Positions 1 through 9,823 are shown, numbered from the stretch's first letter. The stretch is DNA of 64,000 bases from Streptomyces sp. RPA4-2 (GCF_012273515.2 NZ_CP050975.2:4464001-4528000); one strand, 5' to 3'. Numbers and translations: made by a program. Notes: generated by a model from the letters alone, not told the origin.

Positions 1-1426
1 CGGCCTCACCGCGCAGCTCGGCGGCGCGACGCTGCGCGCGCTCCAGCTCCTTGGTGAGCTGCGTGACCTCGCGCTCGGCCTGCTGGGCGGCGTCGCCCGC
101 CGACTGCGCCTGGACCTCGGTCATCGACCGGGCGCCGGTGATCTCGGCGACCTCGGGCTCGAAGGCCGTACCGGAGTTGATGATGTGACGCGCGGCGTCG
201 ACGCCCGCGTCCTCCATCAGCCGGAAGATCTGACGGCGCTGGTGCGGCAGCGACAGCGACACGACGGTGCCGGAGCGGCCGGCACGCGCGGTGCGGCCGG
301 AACGGTGCAGGTAGTCCTTGTGGTCGCCGGCCGGGTCCACGTTCAGGACCAGGTCGATGCCGTCGACGTGAATACCGCGGGCGGCGACGTCGGTCGCGAC
401 GAGCGCGTTGACGTAACCGTCCTTGAAGTCGGCCAGCGTCCGGGTCCGGGCGCCCTGCGTCATGCCGCCGTGCAGCGCGTCGGCCTTCACACCGGCGTCA
501 CGCAGCTGCTCGGCGATGCGGTCGGCGCCCAGCTGGGTGCGGACGAAGATGATCGTGCGGCCCTTGCGGGAGGCGATCGCGGCGGTGACCGGCGCCTTGT
601 CCTTGGGCTTCACGATGAGGATGTGGTGCGACATGGTCGTGACGTTGCCCTGGGCGCTGTCGACCTCGTGCGTGACCGGGTTGGTCAGGTAGCGCTTGAC
701 CAGCGTGGAGATCTCGTTCTCCATCGTGGCGGAGAACAGCATGCGCTGGCCGCCGGCCGGGATCTGGTCGAGCAGCTCGGTGACCTCGGGCAGGAAGCCC
801 AGGTCCGACATCTGGTCGGCCTCGTCGAGGACGGCGATCTGGGTGTTCTCCAGCGAGCAGGCGCCGCGGTTGATGATGTCGCGCAGACGGCCCGGGGTGG
901 CGACGAGGACGTCGACGCCGCGCTCCAGGGCGTAGATCTGGTTGCCCATCGACGTACCGCCGCAGACGACCTTCATCTTCAGGCCGAGGACGTCGCCGTA
1001 GGGCTGCAGGGCGTCGGCGACCTGCATGGCCAGCTCACGGGTCGGCGTGAGGATGACCGCGCGGGGCTTCTTCTTCTCGGTGTGACCGCCGGCGAGCTGC
1101 GCCAGGGTCGGCAGACCGAAGGAGAGGGTCTTGCCGGAGCCGGTGCGGCCGCGGCCCAGGATGTCCTTGCCGGCCAGGGCGTCCGGGATGGTCGCGGCCT
1201 GGATCGGGAACGGGCTGGTCACACCGTTCTGAGCGAGCTTGCGGACGACGCCCTCGGGAAGACCGAGGGTGGCGAAGGTGATCTCGGGGGTGGCATCGGC
1301 GGACTCGGTGGCCTCGACGGCCTCCGGGGTCTCGACGGAGGCCACGACAACGGCCTCGACGCCCTCGATGTTGTCGCCCTCGTTGTTCTCGGGCACGACG
1401 ACGTGATCAGTACTGGAAACAGACAT
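1..1426 (-). CDS. DEAD-box ATP-dependent RNA helicase, 3' end beyond window
   Basis: Reading the minus strand from the ATG at 1426 gives one uninterrupted frame to the window edge (about 475 residues, C-terminus missing). After an acidic N-terminal tail of about 55 residues come the superfamily-2 helicase motifs in order: the Q-motif region, Walker A GRGRTGSGKT, PTREL, the DEAD box in VLDEADQM, SAT, and motif VI HRSGRTARAG. The tail beyond about residue 440 becomes an Ala/Glu/Arg-rich coiled coil. The family unwinds short RNA duplexes in ribosome assembly, mRNA decay or cold adaptation; which role applies here cannot be read from the sequence. The gene is transcribed leftwards and is apparently monocistronic. 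Confidence 0.95.
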   Translation of the reverse strand, partial: MSVSSTDHVVVPENNEGDNIEGVEAVVVASVETPEAVEATESADATPEITFATLGLPEGVVRKLAQNGVTSPFPIQAATIPDALAGKDILGRGRTGSGKTLSFGLPTLAQLAGGHTEKKKPRAVILTPTRELAMQVADALQPYGDVLGLKMKVVCGGTSMGNQIYALERGVDVLVATPGRLRDIINRGACSLENTQIAVLDEADQMSDLGFLPEVTELLDQIPAGGQRMLFSATMENEISTLVKRYLTNPVTHEVDSAQGNVTTMSHHILIVKPKDKAPVTAAIASRKGRTIIFVRTQLGADRIAEQLRDAGVKADALHGGMTQGARTRTLADFKDGYVNALVATDVAARGIHVDGIDLVLNVDPAGDHKDYLHRSGRTARAGRSGTVVSLSLPHQRRQIFRLMEDAGVDAARHIINSGTAFEPEVAEITGARSMTEVQAQSAGDAAQQAEREVTQLTKELERAQRRAAELRGEA

Positions 1427-1755
1427 GCGAAATGCGAACCTTCCGGAGTTCTTCGGCACGCGCCCAAACTCCGTGAAGTCGCAATCGACCGCCTCTATGC
1501 GGTCCGGCCACGGCAAGGGAGAGTACGCGCCACGCGGCGCTCTCTGCGTTGGCGCCGGGCAAATGGGATCAAACGATCTACTACCATACGCACCCCTCGC
1601 CCCTGAAGGCAAACTGACCTCAAAGAGCCAGGTCAGGCGCGTACGGGAAGAGGAACACCCCCGCCCGCGAACCTATTCCCCGCCCTCTCCCCCTCGCCCA
1701 CGGGGCACTCTCCGCCGCCCTCGCCCTCCCCCTCTCTCCCCCCGCCTCCCCATCC
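1427..1755. other. Intergenic leader of the helicase gene
   Basis: About 330 bp lie upstream of the helicase start. The part next to the helicase (about 1430-1640) has lower GC than its surroundings, as expected for a promoter and leader on the minus strand. The part at 1670-1755 is C-rich low-complexity DNA. I see no gene or clear stem-loop in it. Confidence 0.4.
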
Positions 1756-2296
1756 TCATCGCCACCGGCTACGCCCGAGGACCGGCTCCCCCGCGCGCGG
1801 TGCCGGCACCCGGTTCAGCAGCTGGGTGGCCTGCTCGTGCGCGGACGACGACGGCTCCGCCGTACTCGGCTCGGGGGACGGCGACGAGGGCGGCGGGGTG
1901 GGCTGGGGAGGCGGTGTCGGATCGGACGTCGCACGGGTGGGACTCGGCACACCGCCGGACGGGCCGGGCCGCGCTTACCGCCCCTTCACGTCACCGCTGC
2001 CGCTCGCTCCCGCCGGACGGCTTCGCCGCACCGGACGCCGACGCCGACGCCGAGGCCTCCCCGGACCGGGACTCACCCGGCCTACTCGGGACACCCCCTT
2101 CGCCCCCGCCCCTCCGTGGAACCAGCCGCCGCCCCCGCCTCCCGCGGATCCCGCGCCCGGTGCCCCGCCTCCGCGGTGCCCCGCCGAGTGCGCGGGGTCA
2201 GGGCGGCCCGCGTCGTCACCCACGCTCATGCAGTACGGCGGCCGCTACGACGATGACCGTGGCGGCCAGACGGACGGGTACGTACAAGGGGCGCAC
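1756..2296 (-). pseudogene. Fragmented small secreted/lipoprotein-like gene (several frame breaks)
   Basis: A GTG at 2296, preceded by GGAGG, opens MRPLYVPVRLAATVIVVAAA, a signal-peptide-like start that then runs into a stop at 2216. The expected continuation, CMSVGDDAGRPDPAHSAG, lies in the next frame from about 2235. An Ala/Ser segment GEASASASASGAAKPSGG lies in a third frame around 2010-2075. The Pro-rich C-terminus, ending SSSAHEQATQLL and so on at 1756, lies in yet another register. From memory, Streptomyces has a small secreted protein with this overall composition (signal peptide, Cys-Met-Ser, Gly-rich part, Ala/Ser repeats, Pro-rich part, SSSAHEQ), so I read this as one gene broken by single-base indels, real or from sequencing. 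Function unknown. Confidence 0.55.
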
Positions 2297-2429
2297 GGGC
2301 AGCCACCTCCGGTTGGGGTCTCCCCTGCTCGATCGCTGCCGAGAGCCCGGGGAAGTTCGGGGAGTCCCCCTGCCCAACTCCCGCCGCCCGCAAGAGGACA
2401 CGCGGCAAGGCGCGCGCCCGCCGGACGAC

Positions 2430-2771
2430 TCACCCGTATCCGAGCGCGTGCAGCCGTTCGTCGTCGATCCCGAAGTGGTGGGCGATCTCGTGCACCACGG
2501 TCACCTCGGTCTCCGCGATCACGTCCTCCCGGGTCGCGCACATCCGCAGCGTCGGCCCCCGGTAGATCGTGATCCGGTCCGGCAGCACCCCCGCGTACCA
2601 CTCGCCGCGATCGGTCAGCGGAGTCCCCTCGTAGAGCCCGAGCAGCCCCGGGTCGGACGGGTCGGGCTCGTCCTCGACGAACACCGCCACGTTGTCCATC
2701 AGCCGTGTCAGCTCCGGAGGAATCCGGTCCAGCGACTCGGCGACCAGTTCCTCGAACTCCTCGCGCGTCAT
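2430..2771 (-). CDS. Small zincin-like metallopeptidase family protein
   Basis: 113 residues beginning MTREEFEELVAESLDRIP. A longer frame extends upstream to 2834, but the ATG at 2771 gives the family's usual start. Near the C-terminus is the zinc protease signature HEIAHHFG (HExxH) followed by an acidic turn, DDERLHALGYG. This matches the short single-domain actinobacterial metallopeptidase family (minimal zincin fold). The substrate is not known for the family. It is transcribed leftwards, with the broken small secreted-protein gene downstream. Confidence 0.85.
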   Translation of the reverse strand: MTREEFEELVAESLDRIPPELTRLMDNVAVFVEDEPDPSDPGLLGLYEGTPLTDRGEWYAGVLPDRITIYRGPTLRMCATREDVIAETEVTVVHEIAHHFGIDDERLHALGYG

Positions 2772-2951
2772 CTCCAGCACACGGCCATTGTCCGGCACGG
2801 CCGCCCCGTACGAGAGTCGACGACGGCCCCGCACGGGACACGGGAGTCACCGAGCCCTCCGGGGACGGGACTCACCGAGCCCTCCCGGTCGGGGGACCAC
2901 CCGCCCGCGCCGCACCGCATACCCGCCCGCCCCCTTGGGCATACGGGACCA

Positions 2952-4634
2952 ATGGCCCGCGTCCCCGCTGCCGTAACCGTCCCCGCGACCGCCCTGGCCC
3001 GCCGCTGCCGCACCCTCGGTGACCGCGTCCGCCGCGTCCGCCGCACCCCTCGTGTCCGTCCCATGGCCCAGGAACTCGTCCAGCAACCGTCCCCGTACAC
3101 CAGGGCGCTCGGCCTGATGGCCGTCGTCCTGCTCGGCGCCTGGCTGGGCCTGCTCGTCGTGGGCAACGTGCGCGCCCCCGTCGGCCCGATGAACACCACG
3201 ATGACCCTGCGCCCGTCGGTGACCGGCGGCACGAAGATAAACGTCTCCCCGCTCGGCGCCCTCGTACTCGACAGCCACGTCGCCCCCGTCCGGCTCGACG
3301 TCAACGTCGACCAGCTCGACCCGGCCCGCGCACAGGCCCTGGTCGACCACCCGGAACGCCTCTCGGGCCTCCAGGACGAGGTCGCGCACGACGTCGAGCA
3401 CGGCACCCTCGACCTGGCCGTGCGGTCCTGCGTCGCGGTCGTCTCCGGGGCCACGGCACTCGGCCTGGCGGTCTACCGCCGGCCACGCCGCGCCCTGGCC
3501 GCGGGCGGTCTGGCCCTCACGCTCCTCGCCGCCTCCGGCGCGACGGCCTTCGCCACCTGGAACCCGGACTCGGTACTGGAACCGAAGTTCTCGGGACTGC
3601 TCTCCTCCGCGCCCTCCCTGGTCGGCAACGCCCGCAGCATCGTCAGCGAATTCGACGTCTACCAGAAGGAACTGGCGCGTCTGGTGACGAACGTGACGAA
3701 GCTGTACGACGTCACCTCCACGCTCCCGACCTACGAACCGGACCCCAGCACGATCCGGGTCCTGCACGTCTCCGACATCCACCTCAACCCGGCGAGCTGG
3801 AAGATCATCGCGTCGCTGGTGGAGCAGTACGACATCAACGTGATCGTCGACTCCGGCGACACCATGGACCACGGCACCGCGGCCGAGAACGGGTTCCTGG
3901 ACCCGATCGCGGACCTGGGCGCGCCGTACGTCTGGGTCAGGGGCAACCACGACAGCCGTCTCACCCAGCGCTATCTGGAACACATGAAGAACGCGCACGT
4001 CCTGGACGACGGCCGCGCGCTCACGGTCGCGGGCCTGCGTTTCGCGGGCATCGGCGACCCGCAGTTCACCCCCGACCGCTCGGTCGCACCCGGCGGCGGC
4101 GCGGCGGAGGAACTGGCCGGCGCCCGCCTCGCCTCCTCCCTGCGCGACCAGCGCGCCGCGGGCACCCCCGTCGACATCGCCATCGCCCACGAACCCTCGG
4201 CGGCCCGGCTGACCGACGGCGAGGTGCCCCTGGTCCTGGCCGGCCACCTGCACCACGAACAGACGGAGGTCATGAAGTACGGAACCCGCCTGCGCGTCGA
4301 GGGCTCGACGGGCGGCAGCGGTCTGCGCGCGATCGAGGGCACCTACCCGGACCCCATCGAGGCCTCGGTCCTCTACGTCGACCGGGACACCCGCCGCCTC
4401 CAGGCCTGGGACGAGATCAAACTGGGCGGCCTCGGACTCACCACGGCCGAGGTCAGCCGCCACCTCCCGAAGGAGAACCACCCCGGCGCCCCCCAATCCA
4501 CCGCTCCCACCCCTCCCACCTCTCCCACCCCTCCCACCTCTCTCGCCCCTCCCACCCCTCCCACCCCTCCCACCTCTCTCGCCCCTCCCGCCCCTCCCGG
4601 CCTTTCCTCCAGCCCCTCCGGCGGCACCCCGTAA
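2952..4634 (+). CDS. Membrane-anchored metallophosphoesterase
   Basis: 560 residues from the ATG at 2952; an alternative ATG is at 3063, while the open frame reaching back to 1425 is non-coding extension. Residues from about 50 form a first membrane segment (GLMAVVLLGAWLGLLVVG) and a second follows near residue 180 (ALAAGGLALTLLAASGATAF). From about residue 270 comes a calcineurin-like phosphoesterase domain with all its metal-binding blocks: DIHLNP, a GDT block, GNHDS and GHLHH. The catalytic domain should face one side of the membrane; which side is not clear. The last 45 residues are Pro-Thr-Ser tandem repeats (DNA 4500-4600). The substrate is unknown. Confidence 0.88.
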   Translation: MARVPAAVTVPATALARRCRTLGDRVRRVRRTPRVRPMAQELVQQPSPYTRALGLMAVVLLGAWLGLLVVGNVRAPVGPMNTTMTLRPSVTGGTKINVSPLGALVLDSHVAPVRLDVNVDQLDPARAQALVDHPERLSGLQDEVAHDVEHGTLDLAVRSCVAVVSGATALGLAVYRRPRRALAAGGLALTLLAASGATAFATWNPDSVLEPKFSGLLSSAPSLVGNARSIVSEFDVYQKELARLVTNVTKLYDVTSTLPTYEPDPSTIRVLHVSDIHLNPASWKIIASLVEQYDINVIVDSGDTMDHGTAAENGFLDPIADLGAPYVWVRGNHDSRLTQRYLEHMKNAHVLDDGRALTVAGLRFAGIGDPQFTPDRSVAPGGGAAEELAGARLASSLRDQRAAGTPVDIAIAHEPSAARLTDGEVPLVLAGHLHHEQTEVMKYGTRLRVEGSTGGSGLRAIEGTYPDPIEASVLYVDRDTRRLQAWDEIKLGGLGLTTAEVSRHLPKENHPGAPQSTAPTPPTSPTPPTSLAPPTPPTPPTSLAPPAPPGLSSSPSGGTP

Positions 4635-4715
4635 ACCGTTTTGGCGATACCTCCCGCCATCCCATATGCTTCTCACGTCCCCGACGCGCTGAGGAAGCGC
4701 CCAGGCGGGCCGATA

Positions 4716-4788
4716 GCCCTCATCGTCTAGCGGCCTAGGACGCCGCCCTTTCAAGGCGGTAGCACGGGTTCGAATCCCGTTGGGGGCA
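4716..4788 (+). tRNA. tRNA-Glu (TTC)
   Basis: A full cloverleaf: acceptor stem GCCCTCA pairs with TGGGGGC (one G-U), the anticodon loop CTTTCAA carries TTC, and the T-loop is GGTTCGAATCC. The CCA end is not encoded. It is the first of a cluster of three tRNAs. Confidence 0.95.
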
Positions 4789-4834
4789 CGCAACACCGTG
4801 TGCGACACTGTTCACGCGTCGCACGCAACAGCTT

Positions 4835-4909
4835 GGTCCTGTGGAGCAGTTTGGAGTGCTCGCCACCCTGTCAAGGTGGAGGCCGCGGGTTCAAATCCCG
4901 TCAGGACCG
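4835..4909 (+). tRNA. tRNA-Asp (GTC)
   Basis: Acceptor stem GGTCCTG pairs with CAGGACC, the anticodon loop holds GTC, and the T-loop is GGTTCAAATCC. The sequence is identical to the second tRNA-Asp at 9917. Confidence 0.95.
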
Positions 4910-4932
4910 CTGAGGTTTCCTCGAAACCTCGT

Positions 4933-5009
4933 GGCTGGGTAGCTCAGTTGGTACGAGCGATCGCCTGAAAAGCGATAGGTCGCCGGTTCGACCCCGGCCC
5001 CAGCCACCA
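4933..5009 (+). tRNA. tRNA-Phe (GAA), CCA encoded
   Basis: Acceptor stem GGCTGGG pairs with CCCAGCC, the anticodon loop CTGAAAA carries GAA, and the T-loop is GGTTCGACCCC. The 3' ACCA is present in the DNA. A terminator follows directly. Confidence 0.93.
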
Positions 5010-5010
5010 C

Positions 5011-5045
5011 ATGAAGGGCCCCGTCCATCGGACGGGGCCCTTCAT
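5011..5045 (+). terminator. Terminator of the Glu-Asp-Phe tRNA cluster
   Basis: A near-perfect stem (ATGAAGGGCCCCGTCC with its complement) closed by a short ATC loop starts 2 bp after tRNA-Phe. GC-rich stems without a long T-run are usual in Streptomyces. Confidence 0.85.
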
Positions 5046-5111
5046 CGTATGGTTCACCCCTGAACTTGGCATGCACCGTGCAGGACACGGTGTCCTGGGG
5101 ATAGGGAACCC

Positions 5112-5468
5112 ATGGTGTTACTCAAGGGCGAGCCGAAGCCGCAGACCGCGGCCAGGCGGCAGGCGCCGGTGCGCGAACTCGACCTGGAGCGGTATCGCGC
5201 CCGCTACGGACTGCAGGCGGTCCTCCTGAGCAATCTGGCGATCGCCGGCGTGGCGATCTTCGGAGTCTGGCGCCTGGACGGCGACAAGTCCGTCATCATC
5301 GGCGTCCTCACCGCGGCCTTCACCGCCGTCAGCAGCATGACGACGGCCTACCTGGGCATCAAGGCCGTCTCCAACACCGCCCAGGCGATGGCCCAGTCGG
5401 CCCCCTCCCGAGACCAGACCCCTCCCACACCACCCCCCGCAAAATCCCTAACCACCCCCGCCCAATAG
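5112..5468 (+). CDS. Small two-helix membrane protein, unknown function
   Basis: 118 residues; the ATG at 5112 follows a purine-rich GGGGATAGGGA. The N-terminal 35 residues are basic and hydrophilic. Two membrane helices follow (about residues 38-52, LSNLAIAGVAIFGVW, and 60-82, SVIIGVLTAAFTAVSSMTTAYLG), then a Pro/Thr-rich tail. I do not recognise the family. It stands alone between the tRNA cluster and hrpA. Confidence 0.7.
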   Translation: MVLLKGEPKPQTAARRQAPVRELDLERYRARYGLQAVLLSNLAIAGVAIFGVWRLDGDKSVIIGVLTAAFTAVSSMTTAYLGIKAVSNTAQAMAQSAPSRDQTPPTPPPAKSLTTPAQ

Positions 5469-5854
5469 GAAAACCCCCAACCCTCCCCCTGCCCACGCAC
5501 CCGGCACCCGGCACCCGGCACCCGGCACACCCGGCACCCGGCACCCGGCACGGAACACTCCCACGCACCCGCAGCCAGGGTCTCGGAGTCTCGTGCCACC
5601 TCACCCCCACTTCACCCCCCACTCCCCACTCCTCACTCCTCACTCACCACTCCCCACTCACCCGCAGGGGCCCGTGCCACGGAAGGGGCCGTGCCGGTGT
5701 GTCGCAGGCCGTCGCTTACGTTCGGATCGAGCAGCAGTTCGCATGCCCGGCCCACGTCTGATCCGGCGGCGACGGCCTCGACACACCGGCACGGCCCCGC
5801 CCCACCCAAAACCGTTCGCCAGGAATTTCGGCGAGGTGAGATCCTGGACCGCGT
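5469..5854. repeat. Intergenic region with short tandem repeats
   Basis: At 5500-5551 the 7-bp unit GGCACCC is repeated about seven times with one interruption. At 5608-5660 the units CACTCCTC and CACTCCCC recur. The rest (5690-5854) is the hrpA promoter region. I see no gene here. Confidence 0.7.
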
Positions 5855-8800
5855 ATGTCTACGCATCCTGCCCCCGCCCTCGGCGATCTCGCCCCCCGCC
5901 TGGCCGAGCTGTCCCTGCGCGACGCGCACCGGCTCGGCCGCAGGCTCGAGGGCGCGCGCCGGATCCGCAAGCCCGAGGCCCGGACCACCGTGCTCGCCGA
6001 GATCGAGGCGGAGGTCACCACGGCCGAGGCCCGCATGGCCGAGCGCCGCGCCCGCGTGCCCGCCGTCACCTACCCCGAGCAGCTCCCGGTCAGCCAGAAG
6101 AAATCGGACATCGCCGACGCCATACGCGACCACCAGGTCGTGATCGTCGCCGGTGAGACCGGCTCCGGCAAGACCACCCAGATCCCCAAGATCTGCCTCG
6201 AACTCGGCCGCGGCGTCCGCGGCATGATCGGCCACACCCAGCCCCGCCGCATCGCCGCCCGCACCGTCGCCGAGCGCATCGCCGACGAACTGGACACCCC
6301 GCTGGGCGAGGCCGTCGGCTGGAAGGTCCGCTTCACCGACCAGGTCAACCCGGACGGCACCTTCGTCAAGCTCATGACGGACGGCATCCTGCTCGCCGAG
6401 ATCCAGACCGACCGCGAGCTGCGCGCCTACGACACGATCATCATCGACGAGGCCCACGAGCGGTCCCTCAACATCGACTTCCTGCTGGGCTACCTCGCCC
6501 AGCTGCTCCCCAAGCGCCCGGACCTCAAGGTCGTCATCACCTCCGCGACCATCGACCCCGAACGCTTCTCCCGGCACTTCGGCGACGCCCCGATCGTCGA
6601 GGTCAGCGGCCGCACCTACCCCGTGGAGGTCCGCTACCGCCCGCTCCTGGAGGAGGACGGCGACGACGCGGACCGCGACCAGATCACCGCGATCACCGAC
6701 GCCGTGGAGGAACTGCAGGCCGAGGGCAAGGGCGACATCCTCGTCTTCCTCTCCGGCGAGCGCGAGATCCGCGACACGGCGGACGCGCTCACGAAGAAGA
6801 ACTACCGCTTCACCGAGGTCCTCCCCCTCTACGCCCGCCTCTCGCACGCCGAGCAGCACCGCGTCTTCCAGCCCCACACCGGCCGCAGGATCGTGCTGGC
6901 GACGAACGTCGCGGAGACCTCCCTCACCGTCCCGGGCATCAAGTACGTCATCGACCCGGGCACCGCCCGCATCTCCCGCTACAGCCACCGCACCAAGGTC
7001 CAGCGTCTCCCGATCGAACCCGTCTCGCAGGCCAGCGCCAACCAGCGCAAGGGCCGCTGCGGCCGTACGTCCGACGGCGTCTGCATCCGTCTGTACTCCG
7101 AGGACGACTTCGTCTCCCGCCCGGAGTTCACGGACGCGGAGATCCTCCGTACGAACCTGGCGAGCGTCATCCTCCAGATGACCGCGGCCGGCCTCGGCGA
7201 CATCGAGAAGTTCCCCTTCATCGACCCGCCGGACCACCGCAACATCCGCGACGGCGTCCAGCTCCTCCAGGAGCTGAACGCGCTGGACCCCACGGAGAAG
7301 GACGTACGCAAGCGGCTCACGGACACCGGCCGCAAGCTCGCCCAGCTCCCCGTCGACCCCCGGCTGGCCCGGATGGTGCTGGAGGCCGACAAGAACGGCT
7401 GTGCGCGTGAGGTGATGGTGATCGCCGCGGCGCTGTCCATCCAGGACCCGCGCGAGCGCCCCTCCGACAAGCAGACGCAGGCCGACCAGCACCACGCCCG
7501 CTTCAGGGACGAGACCAGCGACTTCCTCGCGTTCCTCAACCTGTGGCGGTACGTCCGCGAGCAGCAGAAGGAGCGGGGCTCCTCCGCCTTCCGCCGCATG
7601 TGCAAGCAGGAGTTCCTGAACTTCCTGCGCATCCGCGAGTGGCAGGACATCTACACCCAGCTGCGCACGGTGGCGAAGCAGATGGGCATCCACCCGAACG
7701 AGGACGACGCGGCCGAGCAGAGCGTCCATGTCTCGCTCCTGGCCGGCCTGCTCTCCCACGTCGGCATGAAGGACGTGAAGGAGACCGGCGGCGAGAGCGG
7801 GCGCGGCACCGGCAAGAACGAGTACCTGGGCGCCCGCAGCGCCAAGTTCGCGATCTTCCCCGGTTCGGCGCTCTTCAAGAAGCCCCCGCGCTTCGTGATG
7901 TCGGCGGAGCTGGTGGAGACCTCCCGCCTCTGGGCGCGGGTCAACGCGAAGATCGAGCCCGAGTGGGTCGAGCCCCTGGCCGGGCACCTCCTCAAGCGGA
8001 CGTACAGCGAACCGCACTGGGAGAAGGACCAGGCGGCCGTGATGGCGTACGAGAAGGTCACGCTCTACGGCGTGCCGATCGTCGCCCAGCGGAAGGTCAA
8101 CTACGGGCGGATCGACCCCGAGACGTCCCGCGAACTCTTCATCCGCAACGCCCTCGTGGAGGGCGACTGGCGCACGCACCACAAGTTCTTCGCCGACAAC
8201 CGCAGGCTGCTGACCGAGGTGGAGGAGCTGGAGCACCGCGCCCGGCGCCGGGACATCCTGGTCGACGACGAGACGCTCTTCGACTTCTACGACCAGCGGG
8301 TGCCGGAGCACGTCGTGTCCGGAGCGCACTTCGACTCCTGGTGGAAGCACAAGCGCCACGACGAGCCCGAACTGCTCGACTTCGAGCGTTCGATGCTCAT
8401 CAACGAGAAGGCGGGGGCCGTCACCAAGGACGACTACCCCGACTCGTGGCGTCAGGGGCGTCTCAAGTTCCGCGTGACGTACCAGTTCGAGCCGGGCGCG
8501 GACGCGGACGGCGTGACGGTCCACATCCCGCTGCAGGTCCTGAACCAGGTGACGGACGAGGGCTTCGACTGGCAGATCCCGGGTCTGCGGGAGGACGTCG
8601 TGACGGAGCTGATCCGCTCCCTCCCCAAGCCGATCCGCCGCAACTACGTGCCGGCCCCGAACGTCGCACGGGCCTTCCTCGACCGTGCGGTCCCCCTCCA
8701 GGAGCCGCTGACGACGACGATGGCGCGCGAGCTGAAGCGCATGGTCGGTGTCACGCTCACCGCCGACGACTTCGACTGGTCCCGGGTCCCCGACCACCTG

Positions 8801-9823
8801 AAGATCACCTTCCGGATCGTCGACGAGCGGCGCCGCAAGCTCGCCGAGGACAAGGACCTCCAGGCGCTGCAGCTCCAGCTGAAGCCGAAGGCCCGCAAGG
8901 CGATCTCGCAGGCCGCGGCGGCGACGGCGGAGCGCGAGGGCGGCGAGTCCCTGGAGCGCACGGGCCTCACGGACTGGACGATCGGCTCGCTGGCGCGCGT
9001 CTTCGAGACGCGCCGGGCGGGCCAGCCGGTCAAGGCCTACCCGGCCCTGGTGGACGACGGCGACACGGTCTCCGTGCGCCTCTTCGACACCGAGGCCGAG
9101 CAGGCGCAGGCCATGTGGAAGGGCACCCGGCGGCTGATCCTGCGGAACATCCCGGTGAACCCGGGCAAGTTCGCCTCGGACAAGCTGACGAACGCCCAGA
9201 AGCTCGCCCTGTCCGCCAATCCGCACGGCACCGTGCAGGCCCTCTTCGACGACTGCGCGACGGCCGCGGCGGACAAGCTGATCGGCGACTTCGGGGGCCC
9301 GGCGTGGGACGAGGAGTCGTACCGCAAGCTGTACGACCGGGTGCGCGCCGAGATCGTCGACACGACGGTGCGTACGGTCGGACAGGTGCAGCAGGTGCTG
9401 GCCGCCTGGCAGGCCTGTGAGCGCCGCCTGAAGGACGCCAGGAGCCCCGTGCTGCTGGCGAACCTCGCGGACGTGCGCAAGCAGTTGGACGCCCTCGTGA
9501 AGCCCGGCTTCGTGACGGCGACGGGTCTGCGGCGGCTGGCCGACCTCATGCGCTATCTGGTGGCCGCGGACCGCCGGCTGCAGCAGATGCCGACCAGCGT
9601 CCAACGGGACACCACCCGGATGGAGAAGGTCCACGAGATGCAGGACGAGTACGCCTGGCTCCTGGAGCAGATGCCGCAGGGCCGTCCGGTCCCGCAGCAG
9701 GTCCTGGACATCCGCTGGATGATCGAGGAGCTCCGGGTCAGCTATTTCGCCCACGCGCTCGGTACGGCGTACCCCGTCTCCGACAAGCGCATCGTGAAGG
9801 CGATCGACGCCGTGGCACCGTAA
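5855..9823 (+). CDS. hrpA: ATP-dependent RNA helicase HrpA (DEAH box)
   Basis: 1322 residues, the full length of the HrpA family. Walker A GETGSGKTT lies at residues 100-108, DEAH at 198-201, and SAT near 235. These are followed by the RecA-2 domain (QRKGRCGRTSDGVC), the winged-helix/ratchet HA2 region, an OB-fold, and the long HrpA-specific C-terminal domain with its DUF3418 part (YPALVDDGD, then RRLADLMRYLVAADRRL). HrpA uses ATP to remodel RNA; in E. coli it rescues stalled ribosomes and affects mRNA processing. It is a single gene, followed by tRNA-Asp. Its high GC3 opens a 1409-residue antisense frame, which is a shadow. Confidence 0.97.
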   Translation: MSTHPAPALGDLAPRLAELSLRDAHRLGRRLEGARRIRKPEARTTVLAEIEAEVTTAEARMAERRARVPAVTYPEQLPVSQKKSDIADAIRDHQVVIVAGETGSGKTTQIPKICLELGRGVRGMIGHTQPRRIAARTVAERIADELDTPLGEAVGWKVRFTDQVNPDGTFVKLMTDGILLAEIQTDRELRAYDTIIIDEAHERSLNIDFLLGYLAQLLPKRPDLKVVITSATIDPERFSRHFGDAPIVEVSGRTYPVEVRYRPLLEEDGDDADRDQITAITDAVEELQAEGKGDILVFLSGEREIRDTADALTKKNYRFTEVLPLYARLSHAEQHRVFQPHTGRRIVLATNVAETSLTVPGIKYVIDPGTARISRYSHRTKVQRLPIEPVSQASANQRKGRCGRTSDGVCIRLYSEDDFVSRPEFTDAEILRTNLASVILQMTAAGLGDIEKFPFIDPPDHRNIRDGVQLLQELNALDPTEKDVRKRLTDTGRKLAQLPVDPRLARMVLEADKNGCAREVMVIAAALSIQDPRERPSDKQTQADQHHARFRDETSDFLAFLNLWRYVREQQKERGSSAFRRMCKQEFLNFLRIREWQDIYTQLRTVAKQMGIHPNEDDAAEQSVHVSLLAGLLSHVGMKDVKETGGESGRGTGKNEYLGARSAKFAIFPGSALFKKPPRFVMSAELVETSRLWARVNAKIEPEWVEPLAGHLLKRTYSEPHWEKDQAAVMAYEKVTLYGVPIVAQRKVNYGRIDPETSRELFIRNALVEGDWRTHHKFFADNRRLLTEVEELEHRARRRDILVDDETLFDFYDQRVPEHVVSGAHFDSWWKHKRHDEPELLDFERSMLINEKAGAVTKDDYPDSWRQGRLKFRVTYQFEPGADADGVTVHIPLQVLNQVTDEGFDWQIPGLREDVVTELIRSLPKPIRRNYVPAPNVARAFLDRAVPLQEPLTTTMARELKRMVGVTLTADDFDWSRVPDHLKITFRIVDERRRKLAEDKDLQALQLQLKPKARKAISQAAAATAEREGGESLERTGLTDWTIGSLARVFETRRAGQPVKAYPALVDDGDTVSVRLFDTEAEQAQAMWKGTRRLILRNIPVNPGKFASDKLTNAQKLALSANPHGTVQALFDDCATAAADKLIGDFGGPAWDEESYRKLYDRVRAEIVDTTVRTVGQVQQVLAAWQACERRLKDARSPVLLANLADVRKQLDALVKPGFVTATGLRRLADLMRYLVAADRRLQQMPTSVQRDTTRMEKVHEMQDEYAWLLEQMPQGRPVPQQVLDIRWMIEELRVSYFAHALGTAYPVSDKRIVKAIDAVAP

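Noticed and set aside
185..1606. 473-codon plus-strand frame over the helicase
   Set aside because: Antisense shadow; the minus strand encodes a complete set of DEAD-box motifs.
1425..2951. N-terminal extension of the metallophosphoesterase frame
   Set aside because: Low-complexity Arg/Pro translation that overlaps genes on the other strand; a plausible start is at 2952.
2847..4808. 653-codon antisense frame over the metallophosphoesterase
   Set aside because: Shadow; Gly/Arg/Asp-rich, runs into tRNA-Glu, no domain.
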